DNA of 64,000 nt from Phycisphaerales bacterium (GTDB lineage Bacteria > Planctomycetota > Phycisphaerae > Phycisphaerales > UBA1924). Within the stretch, counting starts at the first letter, position 1. Each line of letters opens with the position of its first letter. Below are positions 36,040 to 43,885 of this stretch, piece by piece. The translations under genes were made by a program, and so were the position numbers. The stretch covers positions 62,001 to 126,000 of the forward strand of contig CAJPFG010000007.1 of the NCBI GenBank assembly GCA_905339235.1, in the 5' to 3' direction. The notes beneath the pieces were generated by a model, which had not been told where the DNA came from, made no database searches, and saw only the letters and a program-made list of their open reading frames with translations.

Positions 36040-37608
36040 ATGCCTGTGGAGACGGGCGGAACCAACGGAACGGGACGGCTTCGGGCGATTAACCTCGCCG
36101 CGCAGGATTTTGGCGCCGGTCGCGACGCGGGAGAGCGGGCCGTCCGCGAATCCACGCGTCCGGGCCCGGCCCGCGCGGATGAACTCGCGGGGATTGTCGA
36201 GCGGCTCACGCAGGCGGTGGGCGCCGGGCAGTTCGAGCGGTACTTCCGCGGGCAGGCGCGCCTGAGCATGAAGAACGGCCGGCTCGAAGTGACCGTGCCG
36301 TCGGGATTCCTGGCGGAACTGCTTAATCGGCGGTTCGGCGACCAGATCCGGCGCGCGGCTGACGGCCGCGTCACCGAGGTCGAGTTCCGCGTGGACCGGG
36401 GAGCGTTCGAAACGCTGGGGAAGTCAGCGTCGGTTCCGCCGGCCATGCCGCGGGCCACGCCGATCGTGCGGCCCGTCGAGACCACGCGGTACCACTTCGA
36501 TTCGTTCATCGTGGGGCGTTCCAACCGCCTGGGCTATAGCGCCTGCGTGCGGGTGGCGGAGGATGACACGCCGGTGCCGCCGATCTTTCTGCACGGCACG
36601 TGCGGGCTGGGAAAGACGCACCTGCTCCGGGCGTGCGCCGCGAGATTCCAGGAGAAGCGGCCCGGCGCGGTGGTGCGGTACACCACGGCGGAGCAGTTCA
36701 CCAATGAGTTCATCCAGGCGGTTCGGAACGGGCGCGTGGATCAGTTCCGCCGGATCTACCGGCGCGTGGACCTGCTGTGCCTCGACGACGTGCACTTCTT
36801 CACGAGCAAGGAAGCGACGCAGGCGGAACTGCTCCACACCTTTGACGCGGTGGGCATCGACGGCGGGCGCGTGGTGATGGCGAGCGACGAGCACCCCAAG
36901 GAGATCGCCAAACTCAGCGAGCGTCTCGTGTCGCGATTCATGGCCGGCGCGGTGGTAAAGGTCGAGATGCCCGAGCCGGATCTGCGGCTCAAACTCGTGG
37001 GCCACCTCGCGCACCGGCGGGGGCTGAGCATCGACGAGGCCGCGATGGAGCTCATCGCCGAGCGGTCGGGGCGGTCGGTGGGCTCGCTGGGCGGCTTTGG
37101 CGGGTCGGTGCGGGAGATCGAGGGGCTGCTCAATCAGGTTGACGCGGTAGCCCGGCTGCTGCCCGAACTGAACCAGGAAGACGGCCGCATCGGCGTGATG
37201 CTGGTGCGCAAGGCGCTGGGGCTGGACGAGACCAGCCGGCCGGCGGGCGCGGGACCGGGTGCGAGGATCCGCCGGCCCATCACGGCCGAGGTGATCGTGG
37301 GGGAAGTGTGCCGCGAACTTTCGGTGGACCTCACCGACTTCATGGGCAAGGGGCGCCACAAGCGGGTCGTGCTGGCCCGCAGCCTGGTGTCGAGCATTTC
37401 GCGGCGGCTCACGACGATGAGTTTCCCCGAGATCGCGCGGGCCATGGGACGGAGCAACCACTCGACGATCATCACCGCCCAGAAGCGGCTGGACCGCCAA
37501 CTCGCCGACGACGCGGGTCGCCCGCTGAACGCCGAGATGGCTGGCCCCTACGCGGGGTGCACGCTGCGAGAGGTGTACGAGGCGGTGATGAAGAAGATTC
37601 AGGGGTAA
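36040..37608 (+). CDS. dnaA: chromosomal replication initiator DnaA
   Basis: 522 residues. Domain I (about 48-110), a short linker, the AAA+ domain with Walker A GTCGLGKTHL (about 185) and Walker B LLCLDDVHFF, and domain IV ending in the DNA-binding block MGRSNHSTIITAQKRL. The last matches the DnaA signature, usually GRDHSTV, with SN in place of D. The first 45 residues are an unusual Gly/Arg-rich extension. AGG lies five bases before the ATG. dnaN does not follow; a PLD-type nuclease gene does. Confidence 0.95.
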   Translation: MPVETGGTNGTGRLRAINLAAQDFGAGRDAGERAVRESTRPGPARADELAGIVERLTQAVGAGQFERYFRGQARLSMKNGRLEVTVPSGFLAELLNRRFGDQIRRAADGRVTEVEFRVDRGAFETLGKSASVPPAMPRATPIVRPVETTRYHFDSFIVGRSNRLGYSACVRVAEDDTPVPPIFLHGTCGLGKTHLLRACAARFQEKRPGAVVRYTTAEQFTNEFIQAVRNGRVDQFRRIYRRVDLLCLDDVHFFTSKEATQAELLHTFDAVGIDGGRVVMASDEHPKEIAKLSERLVSRFMAGAVVKVEMPEPDLRLKLVGHLAHRRGLSIDEAAMELIAERSGRSVGSLGGFGGSVREIEGLLNQVDAVARLLPELNQEDGRIGVMLVRKALGLDETSRPAGAGPGARIRRPITAEVIVGEVCRELSVDLTDFMGKGRHKRVVLARSLVSSISRRLTTMSFPEIARAMGRSNHSTIITAQKRLDRQLADDAGRPLNAEMAGPYAGCTLREVYEAVMKKIQG

Positions 37609-37768
37609 GACAGAGCCATTATCAGGATTTCCGGACTCGCCGAACTCACGGATGGATCCCAGTTCACGGAGGTAGTCTCGGCGGTGCATCCGAGTGGTAC
37701 GGGCTACGGCGCTCCGCTTGTGCATTTGGGCTCGCGTCAATGGCCGAGATGGAATGGAAGTGTGCCAC

Positions 37769-38650
37769 ATGACCGAAGCCGGAGCGAGCGGACCAGTACC
37801 GAGGGTGGTGACGGCGTCCCATGCGGCGGTCGTCGAAGAGATCACGCGCCGCGCTCACACATCGTTCTTTCTGGCCGCACCGTTCGTCACCCGGGCGGGT
37901 CTTCGCCTGATTGAGAATTGCCTGAAGCCCGGGGTTCATATCAGGATGCTGACCTGTCTTGTGCCGGAGTCAATTTTGAGCGGTTCAGTGGACCCGGCGA
38001 GTTTGCTGGATTTCACGGCACGACTTGGCGTCGAACTATTCCACCTTCCTCGCCTTCACGCGAAGGTGTACATAGCGGATACCGAGTGTGCGCTTGTGAC
38101 CTCCGCAAACCTCACGGCAGGCGGGCTGCGAGGGAATCTCGAGTGTGGCGTGCGACTATCCGGCTCGGCTGAAGTGACCGAACTCCTGGATCGAATGTCT
38201 GAATTCAGCGCCCTCGGCGGGGTCGTCAGGCAGGAGAATCTCGCTCGCATTGCCAACATTGCCCGAGCCGAGGCTGAACGCATCGAGCAGGCTCGTCGGC
38301 AGTGTCGAAGGATCCCCGCCACGCTGAGAGACGCCACGCGCCAGCTTCAGATCGAATCGCTGCGAACACGACTCTCCGGTAACTCACTCACAGGGACATT
38401 CGCAAGGTCAATCGAGTACATTCTGCGGCATCGCGGGCCGCTGACGACCATTGATCTCAACAAGCATCTGAAGGACCTCCAGCCCGATATCTGCGATGAC
38501 TCGATCGACCTGCTCATTGACGGACAGAACTTCGGGATGAAATGGAAGCACACGGCTCGCAATGCTCAACAGCAGCTGAAGAGGGCGGGGGTCATTGTGC
38601 TTGAGAACCGCCTCTGGCGACTCCGCGCGAACGGCGGCTCCGCTGCGTGA
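37769..38650 (+). CDS. PLD-type nuclease-like protein with C-terminal winged helix
   Basis: 293 residues. One HKD motif is seen: LHAKVYIAD with His97, Lys99 and Asp104, followed by SANLTAGGL. This is the layout of single-motif PLD nucleases that work as dimers. The C-terminal 90 residues look like a winged helix (ILRHRGPLTTIDLNKHL ... GVIVLENRLWRLR), as in restriction or DNA-repair nucleases. The base composition is visibly less GC-rich than that of its neighbours, suggesting transfer. ATG at 37769 has GGAA upstream; 37754 is an alternative. Confidence 0.75.
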   Translation: MTEAGASGPVPRVVTASHAAVVEEITRRAHTSFFLAAPFVTRAGLRLIENCLKPGVHIRMLTCLVPESILSGSVDPASLLDFTARLGVELFHLPRLHAKVYIADTECALVTSANLTAGGLRGNLECGVRLSGSAEVTELLDRMSEFSALGGVVRQENLARIANIARAEAERIEQARRQCRRIPATLRDATRQLQIESLRTRLSGNSLTGTFARSIEYILRHRGPLTTIDLNKHLKDLQPDICDDSIDLLIDGQNFGMKWKHTARNAQQQLKRAGVIVLENRLWRLRANGGSAA

Positions 38651-38690
38651 GCCCACATCCTGCGCCGATACTCACCTGTTCGTTCCCCTC

Positions 38691-38696
38691 TATCCT
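38691..38696 (+). promoter_or_regulatory. -10 element TATCCT, 6 bases before the aminotransferase ATG
   Basis: TATCCT ends six bases before the ATG at 38703; no SD is present. Confidence 0.5.
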
Positions 38697-38702
38697 TGCA
38701 CC

Positions 38703-39878
38703 ATGCCCTCCGAAATCCCCCTCTCCAAGCCCGACATCACCGACCTTGAAGTTCAGATGGTCGTGCGAACGCTGCGATCCGGGCGGCTATCCATCGGACC
38801 GATGGTCGAGCAGTTCGAGACGCTCGTGGCGACGCGCGCCCAGTGCCGCTACGGCGTGGCCGTCAACTCCGGCACGTCGGGGCTGCACTTGGTCCTGCAA
38901 TCCCTGAACATCGGCCCGGGCGACGAGGTCATCACGACGCCGTTCTCGTTCATCGCCTCGTCAAACTGCATCCTGTTCGTCGGCGCGACGCCCAAGTTCG
39001 TGGATATCTGCCCGCGTTCCCTGAACATGGACCCGGCCCGGGTGCAGGCCGCGATCGGGCCAAAGACCAAGGCAATCCTCGCCGTCGAGACGTTCGGCAA
39101 CCCGTGCTACATGGACCAGTACGGCTCGATCGCGGCGCGGCACGAGATCCCGCTGGTCGAAGACTGCTGCGAAGCGCTGGGCGCGACGTTCAAGGGCCGA
39201 CCGGCGGGCCACTTCGGGCGCGCGGGGGTGTTCGGGTTCTACCCCAACAAGCAGATCACCACGGGCGAGGGCGGGATGATCGTCACCGACGACCACCGCC
39301 TCGCCGAGATGTGCCGCTCGCTGCGGAATCAGGGCCGGCCGCTGGGCGCCCCCACCGGGCCGACGATGGGCGGCTCGCCCACGGGCTCGTGGCTGAAGCA
39401 CGAACGGCTGGGGTACAACTACCGCCTCCCCGAGATGAACGCGGCGCTGGGCGTGGCCCAGATGAAGCGGCTGGACGAGATCATTGAGAAGCGCCACAAC
39501 GTCGCGCTTCATTACATCCGGCGGCTGGGCGGGCATCCGCAACTGGTCGTGCCCACCGTGGACCCCGAGAGCATCATGTCGTGGTTCGTGTTTGTGGTGC
39601 GTCTGGCGCCGTCCTACACCGCCGAGGAGCGCGACCGCGTCATCTCGGGCCTGCGCCGCCACGAGATCGGCGCGAGCGACTACTTCCCCTGCATCCACCT
39701 TCAACCGTTCTACCGCGAGCAGTTCGGGCTGCGCGAGGGTATGTTCCCCATCGCCGAGAGCGTCAGCCATCGAACCATCGCGCTGCCTTTCCACAACGAT
39801 TTGACGGCCGCGGAGATCGATCAGGTCGCCCAGGCGCTCGAACTGCTGATCAAGCAGGAGAACATCTCGCGGGTGTGA
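38703..39878 (+). CDS. DegT/DnrJ/EryC1-type PLP aminotransferase
   Basis: 391 residues of the sugar aminotransferase family. IPLSKPDI at the start, NSGTSGLHLVLQSL for the phosphate cup, VEDCCEALGATFKG, and the PLP lysine in FYPNKQITTGEGG are all typical. It probably transfers an amino group to a nucleotide-linked keto-sugar for surface polysaccharide. No other sugar-nucleotide genes adjoin it, but kdsA is convergent next door, so a lipopolysaccharide role is possible. Confidence 0.9.
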   Translation: MPSEIPLSKPDITDLEVQMVVRTLRSGRLSIGPMVEQFETLVATRAQCRYGVAVNSGTSGLHLVLQSLNIGPGDEVITTPFSFIASSNCILFVGATPKFVDICPRSLNMDPARVQAAIGPKTKAILAVETFGNPCYMDQYGSIAARHEIPLVEDCCEALGATFKGRPAGHFGRAGVFGFYPNKQITTGEGGMIVTDDHRLAEMCRSLRNQGRPLGAPTGPTMGGSPTGSWLKHERLGYNYRLPEMNAALGVAQMKRLDEIIEKRHNVALHYIRRLGGHPQLVVPTVDPESIMSWFVFVVRLAPSYTAEERDRVISGLRRHEIGASDYFPCIHLQPFYREQFGLREGMFPIAESVSHRTIALPFHNDLTAAEIDQVAQALELLIKQENISRV

Positions 39879-39888
39879 CGGCGGGCGG

Positions 39889-40731
39889 CTATTCGATCGC
39901 CTCGCGGATTTTCGCGACCGCGCGGAGCAACTCGGGCACCGAGTCCAGCGGCAGCATGGTGCTCGCGTCGCTGAGGGCCTTGCCCGGCTGGGGGTGGGTT
40001 TCGAGGAACATCGCGTGGACCCCCGCGGCCGCGGCGGCCCGCGCCAGAAGCGGCGCCCGATCCGGCCTTCCGCCCGTCTGCTCACCCGCGCCGGGCAACT
40101 GCGTGGAGTGCGTGACGTCAAAGCACACCGGCGGGCTGCCGCCTTCCGCACGCAACTCCATAAGGTCACCGAGGCCGAGGAAATCGTTGACGAGCCGGCC
40201 GTAGCCGAATGTCGTGCCGCGTTCGGTCACCATGACGTTGGTGCATCCGACCTCCGCGAGTTTGCGGACCGCTCCCGCCATCTCGTGGGGGGCGAGGAAC
40301 TGGCCTTTCTTGACGTTTACCGCCCGCGCCATCTTGACCGCGGCCTCGCCGGCCGCGCAAAGCAGGTCCGTCTGCCGGCACAGAAAAGCGGGGATCTGCA
40401 GCAGGTCCACGACGTTGGCGGTGAGCGCGGCCTGCTCCGGCTCGTGGATATCCGTCGTCACCGGCACGCCCAGCTCCGAGCGGATGCGCGACATCCACGC
40501 CAAGCCCCCTTCCAGGCCCGGGCCGCGCGCGGACCGGACGCTCGAGCGGTTGGCTTTGTCGAACGACGCCTTGAACACGTACGCGAGCCCGTACTCGGCA
40601 CAGGCTTTCACCAGGCGAGAGCCGATCGTCATCCCGAGTTCGAGAGATTCCAGCACGCACGGCCCGGCGATGATCGCCAGGGGGCGCAGGGGACCGATGG
40701 TGACTTTTCCGACCGTGCACACGCGAGTCAT
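39889..40731 (-). CDS. kdsA: 3-deoxy-D-manno-octulosonate 8-phosphate synthase, metal-dependent type
   Basis: 280 residues. IAGPCVLESLELGM near the start carries the Cys found in metal-dependent (class II) KdsA, where the E. coli type has Asn. KASFDKANRSS, TDIHEP, KKGQFLAPHEM and CFDVTHSTQLPG are family blocks. It condenses arabinose 5-phosphate with phosphoenolpyruvate to make KDO 8-phosphate for lipopolysaccharide, which supports a diderm cell. TACGCT lies six bases before the ATG. Confidence 0.95.
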   Translation of the reverse strand: MTRVCTVGKVTIGPLRPLAIIAGPCVLESLELGMTIGSRLVKACAEYGLAYVFKASFDKANRSSVRSARGPGLEGGLAWMSRIRSELGVPVTTDIHEPEQAALTANVVDLLQIPAFLCRQTDLLCAAGEAAVKMARAVNVKKGQFLAPHEMAGAVRKLAEVGCTNVMVTERGTTFGYGRLVNDFLGLGDLMELRAEGGSPPVCFDVTHSTQLPGAGEQTGGRPDRAPLLARAAAAAGVHAMFLETHPQPGKALSDASTMLPLDSVPELLRAVAKIREAIE

Positions 40732-40737
40732 TGCATG

Positions 40738-40743
40738 AGCGTA
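40738..40743 (-). promoter_or_regulatory. -10 element TACGCT, 6 bases before the kdsA ATG
   Basis: TACGCT on the minus strand, six bases, then ATG at 40731. No SD. Confidence 0.5.
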
Positions 40744-40817
40744 GGAGCGGGGTTTTCACTCCATCCCGCGCGGCCGGGATGCTGATCCGGATACGATCTT
40801 TCGGAACGGGAGGCCAC

Positions 40818-41711
40818 ATGATCACCAAGGGCTCCATCGTCGTCGGCATGGACTTTTCCGCGTGCTCGGCGAGTGCGCTGGCCCAGGCGCTGCGCATGGG
40901 CGCGTGGACGCGATCGCCGGTTCACGCCCTGCACGTCATCGATACGCTCGCGCTCACGGAGTTGGAGGTCGCCTACTCGCCGCTGATGCTCGAGGTGCAC
41001 CAGCAGTTGAAGGACGAGGCTCGCAGCGCGTGGGGGCGCGTGAGCCGCGACGTGCCCGGCGCGGCCCAGGCCACCTTCGAAGTCATCACGCACAACCCGC
41101 TCACCGGCCTGGTCCAGGCCTGCAAGGACCGCAACGCCGGGCTGCTTTGCCTGGGCATCCACGGCGACCGCGCCCACCGGGGCGTGGGCACGCTCGCCGG
41201 CAAGTGCGCCCGCTCGGCGCCGACGGATGTACTGCTCGTGGAAGAGGGCAAGTCCGCCAAGTTCAGGACTATCGTCGCGTGCATCGACTTTTCCGAAACC
41301 TCGCGGCGCGCCCTGGAGCGGGCCATGCAGATCGCCGCGCAGGACGGGGCGCAGGTGCACGCGCTGCACGTGTATCGCGCGCCGTGGTCGGGCCTGCACG
41401 TTCGGCCCGCCGCGATGAAGGACGATCCCGGGGCCCAGGCCCGGTACCGCGAGATCCTGCGGGAGAATCTCGAGAAGTTCTGCCGCCCCACCGACCCCGC
41501 CGTCACGTGGACCAATCCGCGGTTCGAACTCCTGGAGCACCGCAGCCACGGCGCGGGAATCGCCGAGTATGTCCGGGCGAGCGGGGCCGAACTGTGCGTG
41601 CTGGGCACCCGGGGCAAGACCAACCTGCGCGACGTGATGCTCGGAAGCACCGCCGAGCGCGTCGTGCGCGAAGCACCGTGCTCGACCCTGGTCGTCCGCC
41701 CGGTCGAATAA
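40818..41711 (+). CDS. universal stress protein with two Usp domains
   Basis: 297 residues made of two tandem Usp domains. The second carries the ATP-binding pattern GTRGKTNLRDVMLGSTAERV (G-2x-G-9x-G-S/T). The first has a weaker version, GIHGDRAHRGVGTLAGKCA. Such proteins bind nucleotide and respond to stress by unclear means. A normal leadered start is seen: TACGAT box at 40792-40797 and SD GGGAGG five bases before the ATG. Confidence 0.92.
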   Translation: MITKGSIVVGMDFSACSASALAQALRMGAWTRSPVHALHVIDTLALTELEVAYSPLMLEVHQQLKDEARSAWGRVSRDVPGAAQATFEVITHNPLTGLVQACKDRNAGLLCLGIHGDRAHRGVGTLAGKCARSAPTDVLLVEEGKSAKFRTIVACIDFSETSRRALERAMQIAAQDGAQVHALHVYRAPWSGLHVRPAAMKDDPGAQARYREILRENLEKFCRPTDPAVTWTNPRFELLEHRSHGAGIAEYVRASGAELCVLGTRGKTNLRDVMLGSTAERVVREAPCSTLVVRPVE

Positions 41712-41738
41712 TAAAAAGGGCCGCCCGATGGGCGACCC
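41706..41738 (-). terminator. terminator of the porin gene
   Basis: GGGTCGCCC (41738-41730) pairs with GGGCGGCCC (41726-41718) on the minus strand with one mismatch, followed by TTTTTATTATT. It overlaps the last bases of the convergent stress-protein gene. Confidence 0.75.
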
Positions 41739-41765
41739 TCTGCATTTCGCGGCTGATCGGGCGGC

Positions 41766-42980
41766 TTAGAACATGACCTGCATCTGAACCCGGACGGCGA
41801 ACTGACCGTCCTCGGTGTCGGCGAGGAGGTTGCTGCCCGTGGCGGGCGAGACGATCGCGCTGGCGCCCTCGTTGTCGAAGAAGTACTGCACGTCGCCCGA
41901 GAGGCGGACCGCGGTGGAGTTGGGCGAGATGTAGTAGTTCACGCCGCCCGTGAGCGTGTGGAAGTCGTCGCCGTTGGCGTCGTCGGCGAAGACGCCGTCG
42001 TAGCGGAGGAACGGTTCGATCTGCTCCGTGACCAGGTATCCGCCTTGCACGATGATGCCGAAATCGTCGGTCGAGGAGCCGCCCGACATGTCGGTGTTCC
42101 GCCAGACGCCCGCGGCGAAGGCGTTCCAGCCGTCCCCCTCGAGCGAGACATCCGCGGTGACCTGCGCGATGGCCGTGTCGGCCGTGCCGCCGGTCTCGCC
42201 GCCGTCCTGGTAGTGGGCCGCGAGGCCGACCATGCCGCCGTACTTGCTGCCCCGCCAGGAGGCGGCCTCGTCGAAGCGCTTCCAGTCGCCATCGCCCCAG
42301 CGAAACTCGCCGCGGGCGGTGAAGGCCCAATCCGCCTCGGTGCCGCTGGTGAAGTCGGTGTTCAGGGTGCCCAGGCCGTCGGAGAAATCAGCGAACGCCC
42401 GGAACTGCTCCTGGGTGTAGGTCAGGCCCACGCCCTGCGAACGGGCCTGGGTGAAGAAGTTGTTCACGATCGAGCGATCGACCGCGATGAGGTTGGTGTC
42501 GGCGACGTTCTCCTCGCGCATGAGGTTGGTCTTGTACTGACCCCAGCGGACCGCCCAACCGTTGTCCCACTTGTACATGCCCACGGCGTCGAGCAGGCCG
42601 AAGGTTCCGTCGTTGCGTGTGAACTCGCCGATGACGTTGAACGAGAGGTTCTTGTCCCAGATCGTTCCCTTCGCGCCCACGCGCGTGCGGCGCATCTGGA
42701 AGCCGTGCGTGAAATCGCCCTGGCTTCCCGCGGAGTCCTCGTCGCGGAAGTTCATGTTGTACCGGGTCTGGAAGAAGCCATACACGGAAAGTTTGTTGGC
42801 CCCGCCGTCGGTGATGTAGAAGCCCTTGTCCCATCCGGCCCCCGCGTCGGCGAGCGCCGAGGTTCGACCTGCCGCGTCCAGGCGGAGTTCATCCGCCGCG
42901 GACTGGCCGAAGGCCGCGCCGCACACACCCGCCACCCCCACCACGCTGCCGACCGCAACCACGAGCAACCGAGTCGTCAT
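41766..42980 (-). CDS. outer-membrane porin, OprP/OprO type
   Basis: 404 residues with a signal peptide (to about residue 26, GAAFGQS), then an N-terminal region rich in Gly/Asp and repeated amphipathic strands such as LSVYGFFQTRYNMNF, NLSFNVIGEF and AVRVQMQVMF. The C-terminal Phe is the usual outer-membrane insertion signal. The strand order resembles phosphate-selective porins, and phoU lies upstream on the same strand. SD AGGAG is eight bases before the ATG, and a terminator follows. Confidence 0.85.
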   Translation of the reverse strand: MTTRLLVVAVGSVVGVAGVCGAAFGQSAADELRLDAAGRTSALADAGAGWDKGFYITDGGANKLSVYGFFQTRYNMNFRDEDSAGSQGDFTHGFQMRRTRVGAKGTIWDKNLSFNVIGEFTRNDGTFGLLDAVGMYKWDNGWAVRWGQYKTNLMREENVADTNLIAVDRSIVNNFFTQARSQGVGLTYTQEQFRAFADFSDGLGTLNTDFTSGTEADWAFTARGEFRWGDGDWKRFDEAASWRGSKYGGMVGLAAHYQDGGETGGTADTAIAQVTADVSLEGDGWNAFAAGVWRNTDMSGGSSTDDFGIIVQGGYLVTEQIEPFLRYDGVFADDANGDDFHTLTGGVNYYISPNSTAVRLSGDVQYFFDNEGASAIVSPATGSNLLADTEDGQFAVRVQMQVMF

Positions 42981-43051
42981 CGCTAAACTCCTGTGAAGGG
43001 ACCTGAACAACCTGCATCATCCAATGTCTCAGCCCCTGCACGGGGGCCGAA

Positions 43052-43067
43052 CTTTCTGTAAAGAAAG
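43052..43067. promoter_or_regulatory. palindrome CTTTCT-N4-AGAAAG upstream of the porin
   Basis: A perfect 6-base inverted repeat about 75 bases before the porin start, in an AT-richer patch. It could be an operator. It does not match the PhoB box well. Confidence 0.35.
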
Positions 43068-43156
43068 CGGATTATCGCCATGGTTCGTTCAGATAGTGCA
43101 AAGGCGGCGCGAAGAACCGCCATCTTCCGAAACAAACTTCGCGGCAGGATCCCGGT

Positions 43157-43885
43157 TCAACCCCCGGCCGCCTGGCGGCGCTTGGCGTGACGGATGATCT
43201 CGCCGGAGCAGACGTAAACCACGTCCTCCGCGATGCTTGCCATCAGATCGCCCACCCGTTCCAGTTCGCGGCCCACGCGGTAGACCAGCAGCCCGATGGG
43301 AAGGTCGGCGTCGCCGTGCGGCCCGCCCTGCATCAGTTCCAGGGTCTCGTCGAACAGCCGCTTTTCCAGTTGATCGATCACGGCGTCGTTCACCACGATT
43401 GCCCGGGCGCCCGCCATGTCCTCGTCCAGCACGGCGCGGAGCGTTTCGTGGCACAGCGCCGGTACCCGCTGGCCCAGTTCCTGCAAGGCCGTGGGCCAGG
43501 CGGGCACCGTCGGCCCCGCGTACTGGGCGATCCGCTGAACCACCTTCGCGATCGAACTGGCGTGGTCCGCCACGCGCTCGACCTCGGTGTTGGCCCGCAG
43601 GATGAAGGTCACCATCCGGAAATCGTGCGCGTAGGGCGCGCGCAGCGCCAGCACCTCGTAGCACTCCTGCTCGATGGCGATCTCCTCGATGTCCACCTGA
43701 TCGTCGCGCAGCCGCACGGCCCGCGCGGCCTCGGCGTCCAACTTCCACAACGCCGCGATCGCCTGCTCTAGCATCGATACCGCCAGCGTCGCCTCCCGCA
43801 CCAGCCGGCGCTTCAGCCCCGTCACCTTGCGGTCAATGGCCGGCACGTGATCGGATGGGGCCGGATTCTGCGTCGGTTCGGTCAT
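43157..43885 (-). CDS. phoU: PhoU-family phosphate regulator
   Basis: 242 residues with two PhoU helical-bundle repeats, each carrying the ExxxD-type metal-binding pattern (for example TEVERVADHASSIAK and RELERVGDLMASIAED). PhoU restrains phosphate uptake and the PhoR/PhoB system. No pst genes are in the window. Its ATG overlaps the mfd stop in an ATGA, so phoU is translated with mfd. A porin of the phosphate-selective type follows. Confidence 0.92.
   Translation of the reverse strand: MTEPTQNPAPSDHVPAIDRKVTGLKRRLVREATLAVSMLEQAIAALWKLDAEAARAVRLRDDQVDIEEIAIEQECYEVLALRAPYAHDFRMVTFILRANTEVERVADHASSIAKVVQRIAQYAGPTVPAWPTALQELGQRVPALCHETLRAVLDEDMAGARAIVVNDAVIDQLEKRLFDETLELMQGGPHGDADLPIGLLVYRVGRELERVGDLMASIAEDVVYVCSGEIIRHAKRRQAAGG

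Noticed and set aside
35799..36092. 97-codon Arg-rich frame overlapping the dnaA start
   Set aside because: It runs into dnaA in another frame, lacks an SD, and looks like random GC-rich sequence.
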